A stretch of 64,000 nt of DNA from Novosphingobium sp. Its GTDB lineage: Bacteria; Pseudomonadota; Alphaproteobacteria; Sphingomonadales; Sphingomonadaceae. Numbering within the stretch: position 1 is the first letter of the stretch; every line of letters starts with the position of its first letter. A program made the position numbers and the translations under genes. Under the pieces are notes generated by a model, which was given only the letters and a program-made list of their open reading frames with translations, ran no database searches and had not been told where the DNA came from. Positions 44,328-52,615 of this stretch are shown in pieces. The stretch is taken from assembly GCF_030699305.1 (NCBI RefSeq), contig NZ_JAUYNB010000033.1, positions 1 to 64,000 of the forward strand, written 5' to 3'.

Positions 44328-44728
44328 GCCGCTTCCAGTTCGTCCAGCGGCACATAGCCGACAAAACCATCCTCGCCGACCTGACCCCAGGCCCAGCCGC
44401 CCGCCATGTCGAGGACGTTGAACACGGTGCCGCCGTTCAACTGGTCGCGGAGATCGGCATCGGGTTGGTTTGCGGCACGCAGCGCAGCCCCGGCAGCGGC
44501 GACCCGGTGCGGCATCGGCACTGCGTAATGCGGCACGAACACTTTGCCTGCCAGGTTGATGTGCGCCAGATCCCCGCGCACCGGCCAGTGCGCCGCATCG
44601 AGCGGCACGCTCGGCCCGGCAAGATGAAGCTGCCCATCGGAAATTGCGCTGGTCGTCAACTCGGTCTGTCCCCAGTTCCGGAAAAGCGGGCGCTTAGCCC
44701 CGCTTGCCCCGGCTATCAAGTCGTCCAT
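44324..44728 (-). CDS. Lone SH3-like protein, resembles N-part of C40 peptidases
   Basis: 134 residues. The segment AHWPVRGDLAHINLAGKVFVPHYAVPMP and the following ALRAANQPDADLRDQLNGGTVFNVLDMAGGWAWGQVGEDGFVGYV read like the bacterial SH3 (dipeptidyl-peptidase VI type) region in front of an NlpC/P60 domain. The catalytic NlpC/P60 part with its Cys-His is missing: the protein ends at LEAA and overlaps argC. There is no signal peptide. It may be a shortened peptidase that keeps only binding domains. Start ATG 44728 overlaps the previous stop. Confidence 0.72.
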   Translation of the reverse strand: MDDLIAGASGAKRPLFRNWGQTELTTSAISDGQLHLAGPSVPLDAAHWPVRGDLAHINLAGKVFVPHYAVPMPHRVAAAGAALRAANQPDADLRDQLNGGTVFNVLDMAGGWAWGQVGEDGFVGYVPLDELEAA

Positions 44729-45273
44729 CACCCCGCCGTGCGCCCGGCCTTGCGGAACAGCGCCGCCACGGCCAGCCACAGCAGGACGTAAAACAGTGTG
44801 AACACCGGGGTAAAGCCGGCCCCCGTCACGGCGAGGCCAACGCCCAACAGGGCTTGCGCCGCGGCGAGCAGCGCCATCACGCGGGCCATCCCCGCCGCAT
44901 CGAACCGCACCGTCAGCGCGCCAACCGCGCCCAGCGCCAGCAGCGCGAAGAACAGCAGGTTCACCGGGTTGTTTTCGTTGCCGATGATCCCGACGGCCAG
45001 ATTGGCCATGACCATCAGGAACGCCCCGCCGATCGCCAGGCACGCGGCGATCCGGTAGGCGGTGTTGGCCGTGCCCAGCCTCAGCACCACTTCGAAGCCG
45101 AGGCATCCGGCCAGCAGCATCGCGCCGAACACTGCGAAATCGAACGTGTCCCAGTTCATTTCCGCCAGCGTCAGCCGGGCGATGACCGGGACCAGCATGA
45201 CCACTCCGGCCAGGCTCCAGATCGCCAGCCGCCATTTCGCAGCGGAAGCGGGCAGGGGGGAAGTCAGCGGCAT
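44728..45273 (-). CDS. Multi-pass membrane protein of unknown function
   Basis: 181 residues with five or six hydrophobic helices (WRLAIWSLAGVVMLVPVIARL, FAVFGAMLLAGCLGFEVVL, IAACLAIGGAFLMVMANLAVG, LLFFALLALGAVGAL and two more). No catalytic motif. ATG 45273 is preceded by AAAGGA. It overlaps the SH3 gene by one or two bases (TGATG), so it heads a three-gene unit with argC. Function unknown. Confidence 0.85.
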   Translation of the reverse strand: MPLTSPLPASAAKWRLAIWSLAGVVMLVPVIARLTLAEMNWDTFDFAVFGAMLLAGCLGFEVVLRLGTANTAYRIAACLAIGGAFLMVMANLAVGIIGNENNPVNLLFFALLALGAVGALTVRFDAAGMARVMALLAAAQALLGVGLAVTGAGFTPVFTLFYVLLWLAVAALFRKAGRTAG

Positions 45274-45322
45274 GGGCGGTCCTTTCGCCGGATTGCGGGA
45301 AATTACTGTGCCGCAGTTCTGA

Positions 45323-45904
45323 TCAGTTGGAAACCGTCTCGGCCAGCATCTTGGCGGTTTCAGCCCCGGACCAGTCATGCCCGCCGACAAACCGCCAGAC
45401 TTCGCGCCCCTCGGCGTCATAATAGATCGTGGTCGGCAGGGTCTGCACATCGTACTGCATCGCCAGCGCGTTGTCGGGGTCCAGCCAGGGTTCCAGGTTC
45501 TTCACCCCGCGCTGCGCCAGAAATTCACCCACCCGCTGCGGCTGGCCCAGATCCTGACTGATCGTCAGCACTTTCAGATTGCCTGCGCGGTCCGCCGCCA
45601 GCTTGTCCAGCGTTGGCAGTTCGGCGACGCAGGGTGCGCACCATGTCGCCCACAGGTTGATCAGCAGCGGCTTGCCTTTCAGGCTGGCCAGAGCGAGCGT
45701 CTTACCCGTCGGGTCGCTGAAGGTTAAGTCTGGCAGATGGCTGCCGCGCTTTGACCGGTCGATGGTGCCGGTCAGTTCCTTGGTGGGCGCGGTCGCTGCT
45801 TCTGATGCTTGCGGTTGCGCCTTGTCCGCGCTTTCCCTATCGCACCCCCCAATCAGGACAGCACAGCCAAGGATTACGGCTTTGAGCGAGCGGGACGACA
45901 GCAA
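45323..45904 (-). CDS. TlpA-like thioredoxin lipoprotein
   Basis: Membrane-anchored periplasmic thiol:disulfide protein, 193 residues. The N terminus [16 protein letters not shown] contains a lipobox. The thioredoxin fold carries WATWCAPC (Cys89, Cys92), with cis-Pro in [10 protein letters not shown] choose TTG 45904 because GGAG lies six bases upstream; a TTG four codons earlier is possible. Probably reduces partner proteins, for example in cytochrome c or copper-centre maturation. Its 5' end overlaps the 5' end of argH on the other strand. Confidence 0.86.
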   Translation of the reverse strand: MLSSRSLKAVILGCAVLIGGCDRESADKAQPQASEAATAPTKELTGTIDRSKRGSHLPDLTFSDPTGKTLALASLKGKPLLINLWATWCAPCVAELPTLDKLAADRAGNLKVLTISQDLGQPQRVGEFLAQRGVKNLEPWLDPDNALAMQYDVQTLPTTIYYDAEGREVWRFVGGHDWSGAETAKMLAETVSN

Positions 45905-47294
45905 GAGCGGCTCCAATCAGATGTGGGGTGGACGGTTCGCCGAAGGACCGTCCGCGATCATGCGCGAGATAAATGCCTCGATCCCGTTCGACAAGGCACT
46001 GTGGCGGCAAGACATCGCTGCGTCAAAGGCCCATGTGGCCATGCTCGGCGCACAAGGCATCGTCGCGGCTGCCGATGCGGCGACCATCGCCGCCGGGCTC
46101 GATCAGGTCGCGGCTGAGTATGAAGCCAGCGGGGTTCCCGAAAACTGGGACCTTGAAGACATCCACATGACCACCGAAAGCCGACTGGCGGAACTGATCG
46201 GGCCGGTTGCCGGGCGGCTCCACACCGCGCGCAGCCGCAACGATCAGGTGGCAACCGATTTCCGGCTGTGGGTGCGCGAAGCGATGGAGCAGGCCGATGC
46301 CGGGCTGCACGCACTGCAAGTCGCGCTGGTGACCCGTGCGGGCGAACACGCTGACAGCATCATGCCGGGCTTCACCCACCTGCAAACCGCCCAGCCGGTA
46401 ACGCTGGGCCATCATCTGCTGGCCTATTACGAAATGGCCGCGCGTGACCGGTCGCGCTTTGCCGATGCGCGGAGCCGCATGAACCAGTCCCCGCTGGGCG
46501 CGGCGGCGCTGGCAGGCACGGGCTTTCCGATCGACCGCCACGCCACGGCGGCGGCGCTGGGGTTCGATTGCCCGACCCGCAACAGCCTCGATTCGGTATC
46601 GGACCGCGATTTCGCGCTCGATTACCTGATGGCGGCGGCGCAGACCGCGCTGCACCTGTCGCGGCTGGCGGAAGAATTCATCATCTGGGCCAGCCAGCCG
46701 TTCGGGTTCGTGCGCCTGCCCGACAGCCTGTCGACCGGCAGTTCGATCATGCCGCAGAAGAAGAACCCCGATGCGGCGGAACTGGTGCGCGGCCATTCCG
46801 GACGGATTGTGGGCTGCCTGACCGCGCTGATGATCACGATGAAGGGCCTGCCGCTGGCCTATTCCAAGGACATGCAGGACGATAAGCCGCCGGTGTTCGA
46901 AGCCGCTGGATTGCTCACGCTGTGCATCGCCGCGATGACCGGCATGGTGCAGGCCACGACCTTTCGCACGGACCGGATGCGCAGTGCGGCGGAGCTCGGC
47001 TATGCCACAGCGACCGACCTGGCCGACTGGCTGGTGCGGCAGGCCAACATCCCGTTCCGCGAGGCGCACCACATCACCGGCAGTGCGGTGAAGCTGGCCG
47101 AAAGCCGGGGCGTGGCGCTGGATCAGTTGCCGCTCGATGACTTGCAGGCGATCGACGCGCGGGTGGATGCGCGGGTCTTTGCCGCGCTCTCGGTCGAGGC
47201 GTCGGTTGCGGCGCGCGCAAGTTATGGCGGAACCGCGCCGGAACAGGTAAAGGCACGCGTGGCCGAAGCGCGCGTGGCGCTGGGTCTGGAGTGA
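45882..47294 (+). CDS. argH: Argininosuccinate lyase
   Basis: Last step of arginine synthesis, releasing fumarate; 470 residues. Family motifs are [31 protein letters not shown] and the lyase signature [13 protein letters not shown] take TTG 45882 because AAGGA lies 8 bases upstream; an ATG 13 codons later has only a weak ribosome site. This places argH head-to-head and overlapping with the TlpA-like gene. The following lipoprotein starts at its 3' end. Confidence 0.95.
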   Translation: MSERDDSKSGSNQMWGGRFAEGPSAIMREINASIPFDKALWRQDIAASKAHVAMLGAQGIVAAADAATIAAGLDQVAAEYEASGVPENWDLEDIHMTTESRLAELIGPVAGRLHTARSRNDQVATDFRLWVREAMEQADAGLHALQVALVTRAGEHADSIMPGFTHLQTAQPVTLGHHLLAYYEMAARDRSRFADARSRMNQSPLGAAALAGTGFPIDRHATAAALGFDCPTRNSLDSVSDRDFALDYLMAAAQTALHLSRLAEEFIIWASQPFGFVRLPDSLSTGSSIMPQKKNPDAAELVRGHSGRIVGCLTALMITMKGLPLAYSKDMQDDKPPVFEAAGLLTLCIAAMTGMVQATTFRTDRMRSAAELGYATATDLADWLVRQANIPFREAHHITGSAVKLAESRGVALDQLPLDDLQAIDARVDARVFAALSVEASVAARASYGGTAPEQVKARVAEARVALGLE

Positions 47295-47299
47295 TCGTG

Positions 47300-47542
47300 A
47301 TGCGCCGCCTGCTGTTTCCTGTCGTGGTTCTGGCTCTCGCCGCGTGCGGCCAGCGGGCCGACCTGAAACCGCAGACCGGTGATACACTGCCGCCTGCGCC
47401 CTATGGCCGGGATGTTCAGCCCAAGGCGGAAGCCTTGCTGAAGACCACTCCACAGGCCGCGCCGGAGCGGAGCGTCGAACTGCGAAAACAGTCGGAAAAA
47501 CGCACTGACGATCCGTTTGACCTGCCCCCTTCCGAAGACTGA
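47300..47542 (+). CDS. Small LptM/YifL-like lipoprotein
   Basis: 80 residues: signal MRRLLFPVVVLALAAC with lipidated Cys16, then GQRADLKPQTGD, and a Pro-rich tail. Size, the ACGQ start and its place directly before lysA match LptM/YifL lipoproteins, which help oxidise LptD in enteric bacteria. ATG 47300 has GGAG eight bases upstream; a GTG overlapping the argH stop is an alternative. The assignment rests mainly on context. Confidence 0.72.
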   Translation: MRRLLFPVVVLALAACGQRADLKPQTGDTLPPAPYGRDVQPKAEALLKTTPQAAPERSVELRKQSEKRTDDPFDLPPSED

Positions 47543-47551
47543 GAATTACCC

Positions 47552-48814
47552 ATGGATCATTTCGAACTCCGCGGCGGCGTGCTCCACGCCGAAGACGTGC
47601 CGTTGACCGCGATTGCCGAGGCTGTCGGCACCCCGGTCTATGTCTATTCGCGCGCCACGCTGGGCCGCCATGCCCGCGTGTTCCGCGAAGCGCTGTCGAT
47701 CCTGCCGAAAGTTGAGGTCGCTTATGCGATCAAGGCCAATCCCAACCTGTCGGTGATCAAGGTCGTCGCCGCCGAAGGGTTCGGCGCGGATGTGGTGTCG
47801 CAGGGCGAGATGGAGCGCGCGCTGGCGGCAGGCGTTCCGGCAGCAGGCGTGGTGTTTTCCGGCGTGGGCAAGAGCGCGGTCGAAATGATCGCCGCGCTGG
47901 AAGCCGGGATCGGCCAGTTCAATCTGGAAAGCGAAGAAGAAGGCATCGAACTCGCCGGGCTGGCGGCTGCGCGCGGACTGGTGGCAACGTGCGCGCTGCG
48001 CGTAAATCCCGATGTCGATGCCGGCACCCACGGCAAGATCTCGACCGGCAAGGCCGAGAACAAGTTCGGCGTCCCCTATGACCGCGCGGGCGGGATCTAT
48101 GCCCGGCTGTCTGCCCTGGCGGGGATGAACCTGCGCGGGCTGGCGGTGCATATCGGCAGCCAGTTGCAAAGCCTCGACCCGCTCGAAGCTGCCTTTGCCA
48201 AGATGGGCGAGCTGATGCGCGCGATTCGCGCCGAGGGCCACAGCGTGACCCACATGGACCTGGGCGGCGGCGTGGGCGTGACCTACAAGGCGGGGGACAT
48301 CTATCCCTATCCGCAGGACTATGCCGCGATGGTCGCCCGCGCGACCGCCGGGTGGGATGCGACGCTGATGTTCGAACCGGGCCGGGTCATCACCGGCAAT
48401 ACCGGGGTGCTACTGACCGAAGTGATCCGCGTGAAGCAGGGCGTGGTCGCTCCGTTCGTGGTGGTCGATGCGGCGATGAACGATCTGGCCCGCCCGGCGA
48501 TGTATGACGCCTGGCACGATTTCGTGGCGGTGAAGCCCAATGGCCGGACGATGACCGCCAACATCGTCGGCCCGATCTGCGAAAGCTCGGACACGTTCGC
48601 GATGGGGCGCGAAATCGACGAAGTGGTGCAGGGCGATCTCGCCGTGTTCCGCACCGCCGGGGCTTACGGCGCAACGATGGCCAGCACTTACAACAGTCGC
48701 GCGCTGGTGCCCGAAGTGATGGTTGACGGTGACCAGTGGGCCGTGGTCGCAGACCGCATCCAGCCCGCGACGATCCTGGCGGCAGAGCGGATGCCGGATT
48801 TCCTGAAGGACTGA
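47552..48814 (+). CDS. lysA: Diaminopimelate decarboxylase
   Basis: PLP enzyme decarboxylating meso-diaminopimelate to lysine; 420 residues. PLP-binding Lys61 is in VAYAIKANPN, with HIGSQL, the glycine loop DLGGGVGVTY and the active-site Cys in GPICESSD. It lies 9 bases after the LptM-like gene. The argH-lptM-lysA order is common in proteobacteria. Confidence 0.97.
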   Translation: MDHFELRGGVLHAEDVPLTAIAEAVGTPVYVYSRATLGRHARVFREALSILPKVEVAYAIKANPNLSVIKVVAAEGFGADVVSQGEMERALAAGVPAAGVVFSGVGKSAVEMIAALEAGIGQFNLESEEEGIELAGLAAARGLVATCALRVNPDVDAGTHGKISTGKAENKFGVPYDRAGGIYARLSALAGMNLRGLAVHIGSQLQSLDPLEAAFAKMGELMRAIRAEGHSVTHMDLGGGVGVTYKAGDIYPYPQDYAAMVARATAGWDATLMFEPGRVITGNTGVLLTEVIRVKQGVVAPFVVVDAAMNDLARPAMYDAWHDFVAVKPNGRTMTANIVGPICESSDTFAMGREIDEVVQGDLAVFRTAGAYGATMASTYNSRALVPEVMVDGDQWAVVADRIQPATILAAERMPDFLKD

Positions 48815-48819
48815 CGGCC

Positions 48820-49599
48820 ATGCACAGCCTGCCCCTGCTCCACCGCCTGTCCGGGCAACCGGTGATCGTGCTGGGCGAGGGCGACGCGGCAGACGCGAAA
48901 GTGCGGTTGCTGGAACGCGCGGGGGCGCGGATCGTGGGTGAGGATGACGCGGCGGCGCGGCTGGCGTTCGTGGCGCTGGACGATCCCGATGCCGCCGTGG
49001 CGCGGCTGAAGGCGCGGGGCCTGCTGGTCAACGCGGTGGACCGGCCTGACTTGTGCGATTTCACCGTCCCCAGCCTGCTGGAACGCGGGCCGGTGCTGGT
49101 TGCGGTCGGCACCGGCGGGGTCTCTGCCGGGCTGGCCAAGGCGCTGCGGCTGCGGCTGGAAACCCTGTTGCCTGCCGGGCTTGGCGATCTGGCCGATGGG
49201 CTGGCGGCGGCGCGAACGAAATTGCGCGCGCGCTGGCCTGATGCCGGGCAGCGCCGCCGCGCGCTCGATGCCGCGCTGGCCGCCGGGGGCGCGCTCGATC
49301 CGTTGAACGCAGGCAGCGCCGCTGCGCTGGGTGGCTGGCTCGACGGGGCGCAGGCGGGCGAGGGCGGGATGCGCGAGTTCGCGCTCGGCTCAGACGATCC
49401 CGATGACCTGACGCTGCGTCAGGCGCGCTGGCTCGGCAGCGCCGATCTGGTTGCGCACGAGGCGGGCGTTGCAGAGGCGATCCTGATCCGCGCGCGGGCC
49501 GATGCGGTGCGGCTGGAACTGGCCCCCGGTGCGGCGGCACCTGCCAGCGCTCCAGCCAGCGCCGGCCTGACGGTGGTTATTCGCCGTCAGGCGGGCTGA
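48820..49599 (+). CDS. Precorrin-2 dehydrogenase / siroheme synthase N-terminal domain protein
   Basis: 259 residues. A Rossmann-type start (QPVIVLGEGDAADAKVRLLERAGARIV) is followed by AVDRPDLCDFTVPSLLERGPVLVAVGTGGVSAGLAKALR, the NAD-binding and catalytic pattern of CysG-B/Met8p enzymes that turn precorrin-2 into siroheme. The SAM methyltransferase half of full CysG is absent; the C-terminal part (about 180-259) is degenerate. It overlaps the convergent thioesterase gene by 23 bases. Confidence 0.82.
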   Translation: MHSLPLLHRLSGQPVIVLGEGDAADAKVRLLERAGARIVGEDDAAARLAFVALDDPDAAVARLKARGLLVNAVDRPDLCDFTVPSLLERGPVLVAVGTGGVSAGLAKALRLRLETLLPAGLGDLADGLAAARTKLRARWPDAGQRRRALDAALAAGGALDPLNAGSAAALGGWLDGAQAGEGGMREFALGSDDPDDLTLRQARWLGSADLVAHEAGVAEAILIRARADAVRLELAPGAAAPASAPASAGLTVVIRRQAG

Positions 49600-49987
49600 G
49601 CAGGATTTTCATCTGCGCCAGCGCGATCGGCTTCTTGCGGTCGTCCTGCCAGGCTTCGGCATTGACCAGTGCCACGCGGCGACCGGCGCGGGTGACGTTG
49701 CCCAGCGCGTAAGTCACCTGCTCGGTCCCGCCGCGCATGAATTCGACCTGCACGTTGACTGGCTTCAGCCGCATGCTCTCGCCCCGCCGTTCCATCTCGG
49801 CACGCAGCGCGGCGACGGCGGCCATTTCCATCAGCCCGCTCATCGCGCCGCCATGCAGAAAGCCCGGGCGGCCCATCATCCGGTCGGAAAAGTCCACCGC
49901 CAGCACGGGCATGCCGTCTTCCTCACGGTCAATGTGGATACCCAGCGCGGTGGCATAGGGTGGCAGGGCCGAGCCGATGCTGCTCAC
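49577..49987 (-). CDS. Hotdog-fold thioesterase (PaaI type)
   Basis: 136-residue hotdog protein with GRPGFLHGGAMSGLMEMAA as the catalytic-helix region and VNVQVEFMRGG. It would hydrolyse acyl-CoA thioesters. Starts at a GTG overlapping the stop of the preceding thioesterase (GTGA), so the pair are translationally coupled and may form a heteromer. Confidence 0.82.
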   Translation of the reverse strand: MSSIGSALPPYATALGIHIDREEDGMPVLAVDFSDRMMGRPGFLHGGAMSGLMEMAAVAALRAEMERRGESMRLKPVNVQVEFMRGGTEQVTYALGNVTRAGRRVALVNAEAWQDDRKKPIALAQMKILLSPPDGE

Positions 49988-50460
49988 AGATAAGTCCCGT
50001 GCGTTGCCATGAAAGTGCCGATGACGTGCGCGACCGGATCTTCCGGATCGCCATCGTGGGCGATGCCGCGGATGAACGCGATCGTGCGGGTCAGCTTGTA
50101 GCATTCGCCGCGTCCGATCACCGTGCGCCCGGGCACGGCGGCGCGCATGTAATCGACCCGCAGGTCCAGCGTGGCATGGGGCACGAACCGGCCGCACAGC
50201 GCCCAGACCGACATCGATGTGGCGTTGTCCATCAGGCTGATGATCGGGCCTGACGCGAGCACGCCGGTTTCGGGCACGCCGACAAGTTCCTCGCGCCAGG
50301 GCAGGGCCAGTTCCATCCATCCGGTGCCGTGCGCGTGATAGGTCAGCCCCAGCCAGCCGCCGTGGCCGTGGCGGGACATCAGCTGGGCCGCGCCCGCCGG
50401 ATTGAACGCGCTGCCGGGGGGCAGATCATGCAGGGATCTGGGTTGGGCCGCATCGCTCAT
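49984..50460 (-). CDS. Hotdog-fold thioesterase, first of a coupled pair
   Basis: 158 residues with a hotdog core: VLASGPIISLMDNATSMSVW and ATLDLRVDYMRAAVPG. The residues around SGPIISLMDN replace the common HGG, so its chemistry may differ from that of its partner. ATG start; stop overlaps the second thioesterase. The 116 bases upstream separate it from the divergent small peptide gene. Confidence 0.82.
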   Translation of the reverse strand: MSDAAQPRSLHDLPPGSAFNPAGAAQLMSRHGHGGWLGLTYHAHGTGWMELALPWREELVGVPETGVLASGPIISLMDNATSMSVWALCGRFVPHATLDLRVDYMRAAVPGRTVIGRGECYKLTRTIAFIRGIAHDGDPEDPVAHVIGTFMATHGTYL

Positions 50461-50576
50461 CGCGCTTCTGTGCGCAGCCAGAGGCCCGATTACAATCTTT
50501 TAATTTAAGCTGGCGGGCCGACGCGGCGAAGGCTGTGACGGCGAGGCGTGTTGCCTCGTGTTGCAGGGGAAAGACC

Positions 50577-50729
50577 ATGAACCTTCCGAAAATCGACGTT
50601 TCCGCACTGCCCGATCTGGACAACCTGATCGGCGTGTTTGGCAGCATTGCCAGCCCGCTGGCACCGGCCCAGGCGGACGATTCCATCATCATCGCGATGG
50701 TGTTCGTCTATGAAATCCTGATGCCCTGA
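50577..50729 (+). CDS. 50-residue peptide of unknown function, precursor-like
   Basis: ATG 50577 follows GGGGA and yields a 50-residue peptide. It begins MNLPKIDVSALPDLDNLIGV and ends with a separate hydrophobic stretch DDSIIIAMVFVYEILMP after an Ala/Pro hinge (ASPLAPAQA). There is no signal peptide and no Cys. A TACAAT -10-like box at 50491-50496 in an AT-rich island could be the promoter. It is followed after 15 bases by two genes of unknown function. The leader/hinge/core look suggests a RiPP-like precursor or a small protein partner; I recognise no family. Confidence 0.6.
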   Translation: MNLPKIDVSALPDLDNLIGVFGSIASPLAPAQADDSIIIAMVFVYEILMP

Positions 50730-50744
50730 GCCGGGCTGGTCCGG

Positions 50745-51722
50745 ATGCACATTCGACCGGAACTGGCGGCCCTGCGGAGCGATGATGCTCCGCAGCGTCA
50801 GGCTCAGGCCCGTCTGATCGCGGCGGTCGACGGCTGGCGGGTGACCCCGTCAGGCGCGACCGCCGGAGCAGAACTGGCCCGGTTTTCGGGCGGCGCGCCG
50901 CTGGATGATCTGCCGCTGCTGTCAGCCCTGTTCACAGCTGGCGATCACTCAGCTCAGCAATTCACCGGCGCGCTGGTGAAGCTGCTGGTCGCAGAGTTGA
51001 AGGAGGACTGGCTGGGGCAGGTGCCGCTGCGCCATTTCAGCGACGGCATGCTGGCGTCGCTGGTGCTGGCGCGCTGCGGCCCGGCCGCGCTGGTGGTGCA
51101 GGCGATCGACGGCGCGGCGCTGGCGCGCAAGCCGGAACCGGTGGCGGTTACGTTCGCCGCCACGGAAACCTGGGAACATGTGCTCGCCGGAGCGGCGGCG
51201 GTGGAACAGGTGCAGGTGCTCGAAGTCTTGCCGGACCGGGCGGTCCTGCGGCGCGAAACCGTGCAACTGGCGCCCGGCACGGTGGCCCGCCGGTTCTGCG
51301 CGGGCGAAGCACAATTGCTGCGCCATGTGCCCGGCAGCATGGTCACGTTGAAGCTGCAACGCACGCTCGACCCCAGCGAGCCGACGCGCGAGTATCGCCT
51401 GGCCGATGGCGTCCTGCTGCATCAGGCAGCGGGCAGCCCGCGCGAAAGCCGGCTGGAGCTGACTGCCGCGCTGCTGGGGCGGATGGGGCGCAGTGATGCC
51501 GCGCCTCTGCTTGCCGCCATGGCGCAAGAGCAAGGCGGGGCGGGGATGCGCTGGCAGGCGCTGCGCGAATGCCTGGGGCTGGATACCGCGCTGGGCTTTG
51601 CCACGCTGCGCGGGATTGCGCAGCGCGCTGGTGATCCGCTGGCCGCGCCTGCGGGAGCGCTGGTTGCACAATTGCTGGAACAATATCCCGAACTGGCCGG
51701 AGTAGAGCGATGCCCCGTGTGA
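50745..51722 (+). CDS. Unknown protein with HEAT-like C terminus
   Basis: 325 residues, no family recognised. The first about 250 residues include a beta-rich central part (VEQVQVLEVLPDRAVLRRETVQL, GSMVTLKLQRTL). The end (about 245-320) is a helical, HEAT-like segment including MRWQALRECLGLDTALGFATL. The protein that follows has a similar helical tail. ATG 50745, 15 bases after the peptide stop, has no strong ribosome site, so translation may depend on the peptide gene. Its 3' end overlaps the next gene by 13 bases. Confidence 0.75.
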   Translation: MHIRPELAALRSDDAPQRQAQARLIAAVDGWRVTPSGATAGAELARFSGGAPLDDLPLLSALFTAGDHSAQQFTGALVKLLVAELKEDWLGQVPLRHFSDGMLASLVLARCGPAALVVQAIDGAALARKPEPVAVTFAATETWEHVLAGAAAVEQVQVLEVLPDRAVLRRETVQLAPGTVARRFCAGEAQLLRHVPGSMVTLKLQRTLDPSEPTREYRLADGVLLHQAAGSPRESRLELTAALLGRMGRSDAAPLLAAMAQEQGGAGMRWQALRECLGLDTALGFATLRGIAQRAGDPLAAPAGALVAQLLEQYPELAGVERCPV

Positions 51723-52615
51723 TTGAACTGGAAGACTCCCGCGTCGCCACATTGGCGGAAACGGTCGATGAAATTGCCGCCCATGGATTCGATCCCCATG
51801 ACGAGGCCAGCCTGGGCCATGCCGCGCGGTGGCTTCGGCGGCTGGGCAACGACCGCGATTTTCTGGGCGACATCCTGATCCGTGAACTGGCGCAGCGCCA
51901 CCGCGATGACGTGCTGGACAATGCCTATGGCCCGCAAGTGGTGATGCTGGCCCCGCCGTGCGGGCAGTTCTTCATCCGCGCGAACCTTTGGCCGTCGCCC
52001 GATGAACACATGGTCCGGGCCAGCGGCGGGCCGTCGTTTGCCTATGGCCTGCCGCACGATCACAACTTTTCGTTCCTGACACTGGGCTATTTCGGGCCGG
52101 GATACTGGAGCGATTATTACGAGTTCGATTACGCGGAAGTCGCGGGCTGGCGGGGTGAGGCGGTGCCGTCGCTGCGCTTCGTGGAACGGGCGCGGCTGGA
52201 GCCGGGCAAGCTGATGCTGTACCGCGCGCATGTCGATGTCCACGCGCAGTTGCCAGCCGATGCGCTGTCCGTCTCGCTCAACGTGATGCATACCAGCGGG
52301 GCACAAGGCTGGCTTGACCAGTACCGCTTCGACCTTGAACGGCGCGAGATCGGCGCCATCATCTCACCTGGGCCGAGCGAGGTCTTCCTGAAGCTGGCGG
52401 TCGGGCTGGGCAGCGACGAAGCACTGGATCTGGCCCAGCATTTTGCCCGCCGCCACCCCAGCGACCGGCTGCGGCTGGCGGCGTGGGATGCGCTGGCCGG
52501 ACGCGAGGAAACGCCGGACGCGCGTGATGCGCTGTGGCGCGAGGCGGAAGGGGCGGGGAGCCTGCTTGTCGCGCAGGAAGCACTGGCGCGGCGCGAGCAG
52601 CTGGTCGGCGCTTAG
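51710..52615 (+). CDS. Cupin-like protein of unknown function
   Basis: 301 residues. The middle shows a cupin-like metal site: LPHDHNFSFLTLGYFGPGYW (His116 and His118), acidic residues in YYEFDY, then LEPGKLMLYRAHVDVH with His174 and His178. This is the order expected for HxH...E...H. The C terminus (about 225-300) is helical and resembles the tail of the previous protein (LRLAAWDALAGREE). It would be an iron-dependent oxygenase or an isomerase if metal-bound; the substrate may be the preceding peptide. It overlaps the previous gene at 5' and ruvX at 3' by 4 bases. Confidence 0.7.
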   Translation: MPRVIELEDSRVATLAETVDEIAAHGFDPHDEASLGHAARWLRRLGNDRDFLGDILIRELAQRHRDDVLDNAYGPQVVMLAPPCGQFFIRANLWPSPDEHMVRASGGPSFAYGLPHDHNFSFLTLGYFGPGYWSDYYEFDYAEVAGWRGEAVPSLRFVERARLEPGKLMLYRAHVDVHAQLPADALSVSLNVMHTSGAQGWLDQYRFDLERREIGAIISPGPSEVFLKLAVGLGSDEALDLAQHFARRHPSDRLRLAAWDALAGREETPDARDALWREAEGAGSLLVAQEALARREQLVGA

